Positions 26,830-34,696 of a DNA stretch of 64,000 bases are shown piece after piece. Below the pieces are notes generated by a model. The model made no database searches and had not been told where the DNA came from. It was given only the letters and a program-made list of their open reading frames with translations. The first letter of the stretch is position 1. The number at the start of each line of letters is the position of its first letter. Origin of the DNA: Bacillus sp. SM2101 (lineage in GTDB: Bacteria; Bacillota; Bacilli; Bacillales; SM2101); contig NZ_JAEUFG010000013.1 of assembly GCF_018588585.1 (NCBI RefSeq), forward strand, positions 1 to 64,000, read 5' to 3'. The position numbers and the translations under genes were made by a program.

Positions 26830-27057
26830 ATGTGTAATGTTAAAGTGAAATATACAGTATCTTATGGTGAACCTTGCGGTAATATGAATAGAACTAGACA
26901 AACCTCAGAAGTTGTTGATCGTATAACGAATGAGCTGGTGCTTTGGTGTAAAGAGGCATCGCGTGAAGGAGTGTGGGATGTTCTTGATAGAATTTACCGA
27001 CACAATCAGCGAGTTGTAGGTATATTACTACATGATTGGGAGAATGCAACTACCTAA
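26830..27057 (+). CDS. Small hypothetical protein, 75 aa
   Basis: The ATG at 26830 is chosen for TTTGGAGGAATTAAT; the frame extends upstream without a site. It has three cysteines and helices (SEVVDRITNELVLWCKEASR, GVWDVLDRIYRHNQR). Not recognised. The hairpin of the following leader begins 52 bases after its stop. Confidence 0.55.
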   Translation: MCNVKVKYTVSYGEPCGNMNRTRQTSEVVDRITNELVLWCKEASREGVWDVLDRIYRHNQRVVGILLHDWENATT

Positions 27058-27108
27058 TATAATGATAAAGGGTTTGTGTTTTAATTATATATTTCAAATA
27101 GGAATACA

Positions 27109-27147
27109 GAAAAAGACTAATCTATTACATTGTGATTAGTCTTTTTC
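27109..27147 (+). terminator. Terminator hairpin 32 bases before the next start
   Basis: AAAAAGACTAATC and GATTAGTCTTTTT are perfectly complementary around an 11-base loop. The next ATG is at 27179. Confidence 0.75.
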
Positions 27148-27178
27148 TTATGTATTTACCTAGTGGAGGTTAAATTCA

Positions 27179-27370
27179 ATGGATAATTTGCAAAAGAAGC
27201 TAAACAACATAATGGAACAAGCTAAACAACTAGAAGCAGCAATACTACATTCTTTTCTGTGCATTGAAAAAAATGGTATAGCGGAGATTGAAGAAGAACA
27301 TTTAGACATCATGTATAAGCATGTTCAAAATATCTTATGTAATTGTAGACAAGAGAAAGATACCAATTAA
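27179..27370 (+). CDS. Small helical protein, 63 aa
   Basis: AGTGGAGGTTAAATTCA precedes the ATG. A coiled-coil-like N-terminus (LQKKLNNIMEQAKQLEAAIL) is followed by an acidic helix and two cysteines near the end. Not recognised. Confidence 0.55.
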   Translation: MDNLQKKLNNIMEQAKQLEAAILHSFLCIEKNGIAEIEEEHLDIMYKHVQNILCNCRQEKDTN

Positions 27371-27373
27371 ACA

Positions 27374-27414
27374 GTAGAGGGCGAATGGGTTTTAACCATT
27401 CGCTTGCTCTTATA
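27374..27414 (+). terminator. Hairpin between two small genes
   Basis: GCGAATGG / CCATTCGC stem with outer AGAG / CTCTT pairing. The T tract is poor, so termination may be weak. It lies 40 bases before the start at 27454. Confidence 0.5.
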
Positions 27415-27453
27415 GAAGGACCATAATTACTCTCAAATAAGGAGGGAATCTAA

Positions 27454-27786
27454 ATGACCAACAAAACTAAGGATTACACTTTTCTAATGTCATCTTTAGA
27501 TTCTATAAAAGATGATTACGACAAGTTGCTCGGAATCGTAAGAAAGGCTAATATTAATAATCCTAGTATCACATGGACTTGGTTGGTATTGCCTTTTCTC
27601 AGAGCATTATTCAACTATAAGCCATTATTATCTAAAGACGACGCTTCTTCATTACTAACTAAAGTGATGTCATCATCATTAATGATTAACTCTGGAATTG
27701 TTCTATCAATTCTAGATATATTTGTCGTAAAAGAAATTTCGTTTTCAAACAATCTATTTTACTGGATTGTATTTTTACTAACTTAA
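27454..27786 (+). CDS. Hypothetical membrane protein, 110 aa
   Basis: AAGGAGGGAATCTAA precedes the ATG. A soluble N-terminal half is followed by two hydrophobic stretches (SSSLMINSGIVLSILDIFVV and NLFYWIVFLLT). The stop overlaps the next start (TAATG), so the two products are made together and may form one complex at the membrane. Confidence 0.6.
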   Translation: MTNKTKDYTFLMSSLDSIKDDYDKLLGIVRKANINNPSITWTWLVLPFLRALFNYKPLLSKDDASSLLTKVMSSSLMINSGIVLSILDIFVVKEISFSNNLFYWIVFLLT

Positions 27787-28445
27787 TGATTCCTTATATC
27801 AGTGCAGCTCCTTTTAAATTTAGCACGCTATATGATTATTTAGTTGATTTAACAAAGAATTCATCCACACAGGTGGATTCTCTATTCAACAACATTGCAG
27901 AAAAAGATAAAGAAATAGCTGCTTTAAGAGAGGGTTCAAAAGAACTAAATAACAGCATGCAAACTATAGAGATTGCATACAAGAATCAAACCAAAATGAT
28001 TAATCACGTTGTAAAATCTTTAATAAGAATTTCCTCAAATCAATTTAATAAAGATGATCTAATGCTAGGTATCGACTATTCTCTTTTTGAGTTAAAAGAG
28101 GACAAGCTCATTTTACGAGCAAGTCATGGTTTGACACGAACCCCAGATGAGATCGATCTAAATAAATTGAAAAAACGAGAAGAGGACTGGGCAGTTATTT
28201 ATGCAATGAAAGATGATGATGAAGATTTTTGGGAAGATGAATCCCATGGGAGAAAAGTTTTCGCAAAAAGATTTAAAATGGAGGATAATACTATATATGT
28301 ATATAGTTTTCATTTTCATGAGAATCAAACCGAATATCATGATATAATATACTCAAAGGATGTATTAAGAGTTCTTTATGCATTAGTTTGTCAATGGCAT
28401 TGTAGAACTTCGGAATTTGAGAAAGGGGAGAGAACTCATGGCTAA
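27786..28445 (+). CDS. Hypothetical protein coupled to the membrane protein, 219 aa
   Basis: It begins one base inside the stop of 27454. The hydrophobic first residues (MIPYISAAPF) are followed by a coiled coil (NNIAEKDKEIAALREGSKELN) and a GAF-like or alpha/beta C-terminal half ending EFEKGERTHG. No domain is certain. Together with 27454 it has the look of a two-part membrane sensor, but no output domain is visible. Confidence 0.6.
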   Translation: MIPYISAAPFKFSTLYDYLVDLTKNSSTQVDSLFNNIAEKDKEIAALREGSKELNNSMQTIEIAYKNQTKMINHVVKSLIRISSNQFNKDDLMLGIDYSLFELKEDKLILRASHGLTRTPDEIDLNKLKKREEDWAVIYAMKDDDEDFWEDESHGRKVFAKRFKMEDNTIYVYSFHFHENQTEYHDIIYSKDVLRVLYALVCQWHCRTSEFEKGERTHG

Positions 28446-28626
28446 AAAAGTTAAACTAATTACTTCAGAAGAAATACTCCAAAATGCTAAAAATGCCCGT
28501 GAAAAATATAATTCTGTTATGAGTAAATACCCGAATAATAATAACGAAAGAAGTCTTTCTGAAGATGTAATAGAATTTAGAAAAACTCTAAATACTTTAA
28601 ATGATGTTCTAGCTAAAAGAGCATAA
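28438..28626 (+). CDS. Small basic/helical protein, 62 aa
   Basis: The ATG at 28438 follows AAAGGGGAGAGAACTC and overlaps the previous gene. It starts MAKKVKLITSEEILQNAKNA. The next small protein (28738) shares the RVKLKSSEEVLEE pattern, so the two appear related. Function unknown. Confidence 0.55.
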   Translation: MAKKVKLITSEEILQNAKNAREKYNSVMSKYPNNNNERSLSEDVIEFRKTLNTLNDVLAKRA

Positions 28627-28631
28627 GATAA

Positions 28632-28671
28632 AATAAGAGATTCTGTGAAATACTTCGCAGAATCTCTTATT
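28632..28671 (+). terminator. Terminator hairpin before the 49-aa gene
   Basis: AATAAGAGATTCTG and CAGAATCTCTTATT pair perfectly around a 12-base loop, followed by TGTTG. It lies 67 bases before the start at 28738. Confidence 0.65.
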
Positions 28672-28737
28672 TGTTGAATAACCTTTTCCTTTTAGGTATA
28701 AAATCTAAATATAGATTAGTTTTAGGGGAGAGGTTTT

Positions 28738-28887
28738 GTGAAAAATAACGATAAAAAAATAATTCCTATTTCTAAAAGACCCCGGAGAGTGAAATTAAAA
28801 TCAAGTGAAGAAGTTTTAGAGGAACTTCAACAAAAAAGAGCAGAAGCTATGGACATAATAAACAATTCTAATAAAAAAAATACATAA
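28738..28887 (+). CDS. Small basic protein, 49 aa
   Basis: GTG start after TAGGGGAGAGGTTTT. The N-terminus is basic (KKIIPISKRPRRVKLKS), the C-terminus helical (EEVLEELQQKRAEAMDII). The segment resembles the start of the 62-residue protein at 28438, suggesting a small duplicated family. The conserved leader RNA at 28967 follows. Confidence 0.5.
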   Translation: MKNNDKKIIPISKRPRRVKLKSSEEVLEELQQKRAEAMDIINNSNKKNT

Positions 28888-28966
28888 TTAATTTATGTAT
28901 ATATAGATATATAGGTTCATTTTTCCTGTATTTCTATTTTTTTCTTAAAAAGATTTATAATCATGC

Positions 28967-29067
28967 TATAATTACTGTAGTATAAAAAACACCAGGAATC
29001 CCCTGCTAAATTGTATGAAAAGGGTTGAAACATAATCCGAATTTCATACGTTTTAGCAGTTTTTTTT
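28967..29067 (+). ncRNA. Conserved leader RNA / small RNA, copy 1
   Basis: An extended -10 (TGCTATAAT, hexamer 28967-28972) drives a transcript starting near 28979. It contains ACCAGGAATCCCCTGCTAA, then GTATGAAA, a GTTGAAACA-containing loop, TTTCATAC, TTTTAGCAG and eight T. CTGCTAAA / TTTAGCAG and GTATGAAA / TTTCATAC pair, giving a terminator. The promoter, the 5' CAGGAATCCCCTG segment and the GTTGAAAC loop recur at 46251-46356 on the other strand, in both cases upstream of the same gene family. It may act as an attenuating leader or a free small RNA. Confidence 0.7.
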
Positions 29068-29163
29068 GATAGGGGGTAGTTAATAGAATAATACCTACAT
29101 TATCTGTCTTTTATAATTTTTATTATATCTAGATCTTTATTAGGTAGGGGGAATGAGTACAAC

Positions 29164-29478
29164 TTGGATAGCAAAAACCTAGATTTAGATAAGCAATTCA
29201 TGAATAGTTGGATTAATAAGATCGTTTTTCAAGTTTCTCAAAGAGCTAATTTAGAAATACTGTATACTGCAGGAATCAACCGTAAAAATGAAAAAGTGTT
29301 AATGTTCTTGCTTGATTCTCCAGCTGCATTAATCATTATTGATTATGATGTCTTTGTATTAAAAGCAGATGAAGGTGATGAAGCACTTATATCGGAAATG
29401 GTTATTGTAGTTGAAAAATGCATGAAGCAACTTTTTCATGGCGGTGCATACTTGGAGTACAGAATTATAAATATCTAA
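29164..29478 (+). CDS. Hypothetical protein behind the conserved leader, 104 aa
   Basis: The TTG start at 29164 is supported by its decayed paralogue at 45851-46163, which opens the same way (TTGGA, then DNKYLELDKQ) at the same distance from a GGGAAT motif. Soluble alpha/beta protein (WINKIVFQVSQRANLEILYT, VLMFLLDSPAALIIIDYDVF, ISEMVIVVEKCMKQ). No known family. The conserved RNA upstream suggests expression control by termination. Confidence 0.6.
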   Translation: MDSKNLDLDKQFMNSWINKIVFQVSQRANLEILYTAGINRKNEKVLMFLLDSPAALIIIDYDVFVLKADEGDEALISEMVIVVEKCMKQLFHGGAYLEYRIINI

Positions 29479-29592
29479 TATTTTATATATTCCATAGAAC
29501 AATGATAAAACAATAGAAAATACGAAAGAGTACATAAGAAAAAAATAAAAAGGTAATGTAGGTAAGAAATATGGATTAAAAAGAGGGATAAA

Positions 29593-30012
29593 ATGAAAAA
29601 AATCTCCATTTTATTTGTGACAATTGTGCTGTTTTTTACTGGATGTCAAGAAACCTCTGATACCTCCATTATGACATTACAAGAAGTGTTGTCTGCACTT
29701 GAAGAAGAGCAATTATCACTTAGAGAAATTGATATAAGTAGTAATAATATTTTTGGAATGAAGCTACATGGAACATTACCCTCTTCATACAATATAGATG
29801 GGAAAACATTTTTAATTTATGTATTTAGTTCTACAGAAGAACGTGAAAAAGGTTTGGAAGATTTTCGAAAAAAAACTGAAGATAGCAATACTGTATCTTA
29901 TAAGGTGTATGAAGTGAAAAACATGTTATTCTTTTATGTGTTTGAAAGTGATTTAAGCGAAGAAATCAATAACAAAATCCAAAATGGTATAAGTAAGTTA
30001 ACAGTAGATTAG
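29593..30012 (+). CDS. Lipoprotein, 139 aa
   Basis: AGAGGGATAAA precedes the ATG. The signal peptide ends in the lipobox LFFTGC at residues 13-18. The mature domain is about 120 residues, alpha/beta, with TFLIYVFSSTEEREKGLEDF and VKNMLFFYVF. It is anchored to the outer face of the membrane. No family recognised. Confidence 0.7.
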   Translation: MKKISILFVTIVLFFTGCQETSDTSIMTLQEVLSALEEEQLSLREIDISSNNIFGMKLHGTLPSSYNIDGKTFLIYVFSSTEEREKGLEDFRKKTEDSNTVSYKVYEVKNMLFFYVFESDLSEEINNKIQNGISKLTVD

Positions 30013-30085
30013 TTATTATAAAACTAGTTGAATCTAATAATAATCCTCAATATACTATAGGATTAAAACCATAACTACATGGACC

Positions 30086-30195
30086 AGTCCCAGGACTCCG
30101 ATCTACAAAGGTTAACAACAATATTGTGTTGTTAAATCTACAAAATATAAAAGACAAGGATTATCTGGATATTAAAATTTTCTGGAGCTGGGACT
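30086..30195 (+). ncRNA. Candidate structured RNA
   Basis: AGTCCCAGGACTCC at 30086-30099 can pair with GGAGCTGGGACT at 30184-30195, enclosing a perfect hairpin TTAACAACA / TGTTGTTAA at 30112-30135. TCTACAAA occurs three times in the region. A possible plus-strand terminator (AACTGGG / CCCAGTTTTTT) lies at about 30237-30297, inside the small minus-strand gene. No ORF occupies the segment. Confidence 0.4.
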
Positions 30196-30251
30196 TCTAA
30201 TAAGGGAAGTAGTCTACAAATAATAAATAGTTAAGAACTGGGTTCCGTTGT

Positions 30252-30341
30252 CTATTTGACTTTGACACTGACAACTTTTAACCCCAGTTTTTTCTTTGCC
30301 TTCTTTGATTGTTTAGCGAAGCTACTTTTTTTCTTACTCAT
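30252..30341 (-). CDS. Very small basic protein, 29 aa
   Basis: Leftward ATG at 30341 preceded by a near-perfect AAAGGAGGAG. The product begins MSKKKSSFAKQSKKAKKKLG; 12 of 29 residues are lysine and there is no membrane segment. The strong ribosome site on such a short frame argues that it is expressed. It lies against the structured plus-strand RNA, whose possible terminator falls inside this gene, so mutual control is possible. Function unknown. Confidence 0.5.
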   Translation of the reverse strand: MSKKKSSFAKQSKKAKKKLGLKVVSVKVK

Positions 30342-30530
30342 TTTTTTCTCCTCCTTTATTGTACCATTATCTATAAAACTGCTTTTTTAATCATTGTAGC
30401 CAACTCCACATCATTTTAAACTAAATACTCATCATTATTGTACTAACCTCTTACCCCCTCACATATGTATCTATTAATTAGGAAAACTGGAAAAGTAACC
30501 ATGAGATAATATAGAAGAGAGGTCGTAAGA

Positions 30531-31034
30531 ATGTTTAACGAACTTACCCCTATATTTCAAGAAATTGATAATCACTCTAAGACTAACTCAAATCCTCAAA
30601 ATAAAATGTCTCCCACACAACCATCAACCAAGAGAAAAATTAGATCTGATAAAGGACATAATGTAAAGTTCCCAGTATCTTCAGAATTACAAAGACAGTT
30701 CAAGACTTCTAGAAAACGGTGTTTAACACTCTTTCCAGAATTTAGAGATAAAATTAAACAGACCAAATACAATACCTTATTATTGAGTTATGCCCTAGAT
30801 CATTTGGACATAGTTGATTGGGACTTGCCATACTCAGATTCACTTCAATACATGCATACTCAATTACCTGAATATCGGTATAAAGAAATAGGAGGGTTAT
30901 ACGGTATTGCCGATGAACATAATTTATCGTCTCGAAAATGTGTTTATATGATGGTTGTTTCTGCCTTAAAGGAGATCGAAAGAACGGAGGCATACTATGA
31001 AATCCTACAGCAAATTAGAGCTGCTAAAAAGTAA
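30531..31034 (+). CDS. Hypothetical protein, 167 aa
   Basis: GAAGAGAGGTCGTAAGA precedes the ATG. It has a disordered polar N-terminus (about 45 residues), then a mostly helical domain (HNVKFPVSSELQRQFKTSRK, YNTLLLSYALDHLDIVDW) ending in a helix-turn-helix-like stretch (LYGIADEHNLSSRKCVYMM). Not recognised; small DNA-binding or replication-linked proteins of Bacillus elements look like this. Overlaps the next gene by 38 bases. Confidence 0.6.
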   Translation: MFNELTPIFQEIDNHSKTNSNPQNKMSPTQPSTKRKIRSDKGHNVKFPVSSELQRQFKTSRKRCLTLFPEFRDKIKQTKYNTLLLSYALDHLDIVDWDLPYSDSLQYMHTQLPEYRYKEIGGLYGIADEHNLSSRKCVYMMVVSALKEIERTEAYYEILQQIRAAKK

Positions 31035-31620
31035 AATTAATGGTACTGAATTAACAGGCTTCTGGAAGATCTTAAAACCGAACTATGATTATATCGAAAT
31101 ACAGATTCCCTACTATGATTACCTGAGGGGAGAAGTATTTATATCAGATATTAAGATGTTAGAAGATGATGCTGATCTTGATATTGGCAATCTCATTGCT
31201 ATGGTGTTGCTTCAATTTTTACAAACAGTTAGAAAGGGCTGTGATCTAAAGAAACTAGGCACTAATTTGTTATTAAAAAGGGACAAGTATGCGTATAGAG
31301 AAGATCCTTTCCCAGCTGAAGAATTGGTAAAACAAGATGAAACTTCCTGGAGTCTTGAAGTCGTGGGAACTGACAAAAGAAAAAGAGCTAAGATGGCCCA
31401 TATTAAACTTAGAGTAAAAACATCAGAAATATATCGTTGTGAAGTGTTTCTTCATGATTTGTCTCAAATAATTGATGATTTTGACTTGAGTACCGAAGAA
31501 TTAATTGCCGTATTATATATGGATTACATGACTGAATTAAAAGCAAAAGGAAATAATCCAAAAACAATTCAACAAATAGTAAGAGCTTATGAGTATTACC
31601 AAGAAAAGCGTTTAATTTGA
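30997..31620 (+). CDS. Hypothetical protein with internal repeat, 207 aa
   Basis: Its CGGAGG ribosome site lies inside the previous gene, so the two are translated together. Two similar halves can be seen: PYYDYLRGEVFISDIKMLED with the helix LIAMVLLQFLQ, and TSEIYRCEVFLHDLSQIIDD with the helix LIAVLYMDYMTEL. This suggests an internal duplication. No known family. Confidence 0.6.
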   Translation: MKSYSKLELLKSKINGTELTGFWKILKPNYDYIEIQIPYYDYLRGEVFISDIKMLEDDADLDIGNLIAMVLLQFLQTVRKGCDLKKLGTNLLLKRDKYAYREDPFPAEELVKQDETSWSLEVVGTDKRKRAKMAHIKLRVKTSEIYRCEVFLHDLSQIIDDFDLSTEELIAVLYMDYMTELKAKGNNPKTIQQIVRAYEYYQEKRLI

Positions 31621-31893
31621 GTAATAATTAAACCTAATGGTTAAGGCTATAAGAAAACATGATCAACTTAAATATATACTACTAATAAGAATACCTAAAA
31701 AATTTAAATTGCTCCTAGTGATAAACGGAGCTTATTTTCATTTGTAAAACTTGATTAATTCTTACTTTATTTTTTAACTTCCTTTCGTAAATTTTTATAC
31801 CTTTCTTTTCATTTATCAAAACAAAGTAACAATGCTTATGGGAAAGTTAACAGTAGATATAAGTATAATTAACTTGCCACGTTATCCTTAACA

Positions 31894-31912
31894 ATGATAT
31901 ATTTTATATCAT
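31894..31912. promoter_or_regulatory. Palindromic operator candidate upstream of the XRE gene
   Basis: ATGATATA-TTT-TATATCAT, perfect arms, 57 bases before the XRE regulator start and just upstream of a TATAAT near 31939. Autoregulation by the XRE protein is likely. Confidence 0.55.
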
Positions 31913-31968
31913 ATTAACAAAAAATGATCAGAATTTGATATAATATGTATTAAAGGGAGGTAGATATA

Positions 31969-32310
31969 ATGAAACAGCAGATTTCTGTAACTCGTTTAGC
32001 TGAGATGGTGCAAGTACATCGAGGTGAAAGAACTCAGGAAAATATTGCAAATCTTACAGGGATTAATCGACAAGTAATTGGGAGAATTGAAAGCGGGAAG
32101 CATATCCCTTCAGTTCCTCAGTTAAACATTTTATTAGAGGTTTTGGATATTAATTTTTCCGACATTTTAGAAGAAAAAGAACAAAGTGTTTTTGTTGCTA
32201 TGATGGGGGAAGCAAAAACCGAGGAAGAAAAAGAAGGATTTGAAAAAATGATCTCAATGATGTTATGTCTAAGAAAGTACGAGAGATTAAAGGGAGTTTT
32301 TAATGGTTAA
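31969..32310 (+). CDS. XRE-family regulator
   Basis: 113 residues; residues 8-62 form a Cro/CI-type HTH (RLAEMVQVHRGERTQENIAN, LTGINRQVIGRIESGKHIPS), followed by an acidic helical tail. AAAGGGAGGTAGATATA precedes the ATG. It overlaps the ImmA/IrrE gene by 8 bases, a pairing in which the protease usually relieves repression by, or is neutralised with, the XRE partner. The third gene is PIN-like, so the triad may be a toxin-antitoxin or immunity module. Confidence 0.85.
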   Translation: MKQQISVTRLAEMVQVHRGERTQENIANLTGINRQVIGRIESGKHIPSVPQLNILLEVLDINFSDILEEKEQSVFVAMMGEAKTEEEKEGFEKMISMMLCLRKYERLKGVFNG

Positions 32311-33181
32311 GTTAGTAACACATGATGTTTTTCAAATTAAGTCTCTTGTAGTAGAGAAAAGGGGCCAATTAAGTGTCGGAATGGGTCCCATCGGAGATAA
32401 CATTTTTAAGTTGGCCAGAAAATTAAACATTAAAATGGTCTTTCTTCCTATCATCAACTCTTCAAATTCATCGAATAGCTTTTCAGCGTTATACCTTAAG
32501 TCTAAAGAAAGCACAAAAGAGATTGTATTTATTGGATTAAATACATTCCAAACATATGATAGACAAATATTTTCTATAGCTCATGAGCTATATCACCATT
32601 GGACAGATACAACTTTAAGTGTTTGTCACATGGATGACGAACGTTCACAGCTGGTTGAGTTAAAAGCAAATCGTTTTGCTGCTGAATTCTTGCTCCCAAC
32701 TGAAACGCTTCTTCAAGAAATTGGGAATAAAACCTGTGGAGAGAGAAACTTATATGATTCCACATATTTAGGGTTACTTCGTTTTATAGCATTACTTCAC
32801 TGTGATTATCGCTTACCTTACACTGCGATTGTTAGGCGTTTGTTTGAAGAAGATGCCATCACTGTGGAACAATTTGATAAATTAAAACAAGAGAAGCCAA
32901 GAAATGAGGATAGCACATATTACAAGGTTGGGTTAAGTCAGAATAAAGTAATTTTTGAGAACTTAAACAAACGTACTAAGAATATGGGAGTAGATGGAGA
33001 AAATCTTGATATGATGATTGGATTTCTAGAAGAAAATATGATTACACTAGAAGAATTATCGGGTGATCTATCGTTATTCGGCAAGAGTTTATCTGATTTT
33101 GAATTAGAAGAAACAGTAGACCAAGAAGACTTAAAAGAGTTAGCGGAGTTGTTTGAGGGAATGGAAGAACATGAAGCTTAA
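32303..33181 (+). CDS. ImmA/IrrE-family metallopeptidase
   Basis: 292 residues. The zinc motif SIAHELYHHW (HExxH) near residue 95 and the third ligand region KANRFAAEFLLP near residue 124 are intact, as in COG2856 proteins. The C-terminal 120 residues are acidic and helical. Its substrate is probably the XRE protein encoded just upstream. It overlaps both neighbours (8 and 11 bases), so all three genes are translated as one unit. Confidence 0.88.
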   Translation: MVKLVTHDVFQIKSLVVEKRGQLSVGMGPIGDNIFKLARKLNIKMVFLPIINSSNSSNSFSALYLKSKESTKEIVFIGLNTFQTYDRQIFSIAHELYHHWTDTTLSVCHMDDERSQLVELKANRFAAEFLLPTETLLQEIGNKTCGERNLYDSTYLGLLRFIALLHCDYRLPYTAIVRRLFEEDAITVEQFDKLKQEKPRNEDSTYYKVGLSQNKVIFENLNKRTKNMGVDGENLDMMIGFLEENMITLEELSGDLSLFGKSLSDFELEETVDQEDLKELAELFEGMEEHEA

Positions 33182-33938
33182 TGTCGTAGACTTGTCTTCT
33201 GTTAATCCGTCGTTGGTTTCTTTAATAAATGATTTTAATCAGATTCTGCCTGTTGACGCTAACTTCTTCATACCTTTTGATCGTTCATCTACTTCGAGAC
33301 AAATGAAGTCTATTCCATTCGAATTTTTTAAAAAGTATTGGGTAAATCCATTATTTCTAACATTCCCTCATATTGCTATTCATGAAGCGGTTTATGATGA
33401 AGTGACTGTCTCCTCCGAATCTAAGAGGTACATAGATACACAAATATCTACTTATCAGCAACCATTCCTTCTCAAGGATCAGGATTTTAATCCCCAGGAG
33501 GAAATTACACGTTCTTCAATTGAAGCTCGAATTTCTAAATTTACAAACTACGAGCCTGAAAAAAACAATAAAGATGATCGAGGGGAAGTAAAATCCTTAG
33601 CACATATTGCAACAAAGGGGTATTTGTATTTTTGTTCCCATGATTCAAACGCTTTAAAGTTAATTGAAAAAGCAGATGAATGGGAAACAAACTTAGAAGA
33701 GGTTAATGCGATAAGAACATTTGAAGTGTTATATTATTTATTTAAATGTAATCCTAATGCTAAGGCAAAAAAGGCGATTAGAAGTTTTTATAAATACCTC
33801 TATTATACTACTAATTCTGATAAGGGGGTTAACCCTTCTTGGGATAAATTCAAAGAAGGCATGGAGTTATTATACGGGGAAATTGTACAAGGATGTCAAG
33901 ATTTTCCGGATATATCAATTAATTCTGAAGTATATTAA
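33171..33938 (+). CDS. PIN-like nuclease, putative toxin of the XRE/ImmA triad
   Basis: The ATG at 33171 follows GGAATGGAAGAAC. Acidic residues occur in PIN order: VDANFFI near residue 35, IAIHEAVYDEV near 72, DDRGEVKSLAHIA near 135 and FCSHDSNALK near 152. This fits PIN-like ribonucleases of the DUF4411 type, usually paired with XRE-ImmA antitoxins. 255 residues, longer than VapC because of a C-terminal helical extension. Likely an RNase held in check by the two upstream proteins. Confidence 0.65.
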   Translation: MKLNVVDLSSVNPSLVSLINDFNQILPVDANFFIPFDRSSTSRQMKSIPFEFFKKYWVNPLFLTFPHIAIHEAVYDEVTVSSESKRYIDTQISTYQQPFLLKDQDFNPQEEITRSSIEARISKFTNYEPEKNNKDDRGEVKSLAHIATKGYLYFCSHDSNALKLIEKADEWETNLEEVNAIRTFEVLYYLFKCNPNAKAKKAIRSFYKYLYYTTNSDKGVNPSWDKFKEGMELLYGEIVQGCQDFPDISINSEVY

Positions 33939-34009
33939 ATCGCTCAAAATGTATTCTTGATTTTCAAACTATTTTCAACCCGCCTTATGGTTGTACTGCA
34001 CACTCTAAA

Positions 34010-34560
34010 TTAGAAAGTGGAAATAACAAATAGGTTTTAAGCGGCTTTAGTTTTTCCATAGGCTAAGGCCGTTTAATCGTTATTCGTATTTTTACTTATT
34101 AGAAAATAGTTATACTTATCTATCGCAAAAGAAAGATCCTTAAATGTCTTATATTTATGTAAATAATATTTCTCACATTTCAGTATTCCCCAGAAGATCC
34201 CATAAGTCCCTATATCAATAAACAGACCAACTCGTGACGCTTTGTGTCATCTCCACCGCATCAATTTTTTTAGAGGTGTACTGGAACCCCCACGGTCACT
34301 ATAGATAAGTGACTGTTCCCTAGCTAATTGAACTATAGCTTGGTCAGGTGTCTTAAAGACATGTCGATTATTATTTGAATGTTCTAGATCATAGCTTATA
34401 ATTGATCCATCATAAAGGTCACGAATTGATTTAATCGTGCAATCCCAACGATTTCACAAAGGAGATTAATGTTTAAATTCTCGTTCTGCTGAAGTTCCTG
34501 AATAACGATGTACTTATCCTCAAATCGGATTTGGCTTATTCTCGTCTCCTATATAAATAC
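34010..34560 (-). pseudogene. Degenerate IS3-family transposase OrfB
   Basis: Translated leftward, segments of IS3/IS150 OrfB appear in order across frameshifts and stops: ELQQNENLNINLLCEIVGIA, LYDGSIISYDLEHSNNNRHV, FKTPDQAIVQLA, SLIYSDRGGSSTPLKK, then GIFWGILKCEKYYLHKYKTF. The catalytic Asp of the second motif survives but no long frame does. An old insertion scar between the XRE triad and the recombinase. Confidence 0.7.
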
Positions 34561-34662
34561 TCCCCCATAAGTATCCAGATTTTTATTTTTTTTAATAACT
34601 ACCTAAAAGGGAGCATATCAGATTAGGACCGAGTTAAGCCAACTTGAAAGCTAAGTTTGTAG

Positions 34663-34676
34663 ACAATAATTATTGT
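34663..34676. repeat. 14-bp perfect palindrome by the recombinase gene
   Basis: ACAATAATTATTGT, 20 bases past the recombinase stop. It could be a recombinase core site or just a weak terminator stem. Confidence 0.3.
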
Positions 34677-34696
34677 TCACAAGTTAACAGTGAAAC

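Noticed and set aside
30101..30240. Type III antitoxin-like tandem repeats (three TCTACAAA)
   Set aside because: The copies are only eight bases, unevenly spaced, and no ToxN-like gene is near.
33721..33960. 79-codon frame overlapping the PIN-like gene
   Set aside because: Out-of-phase shadow of the PIN-like gene without a ribosome site.
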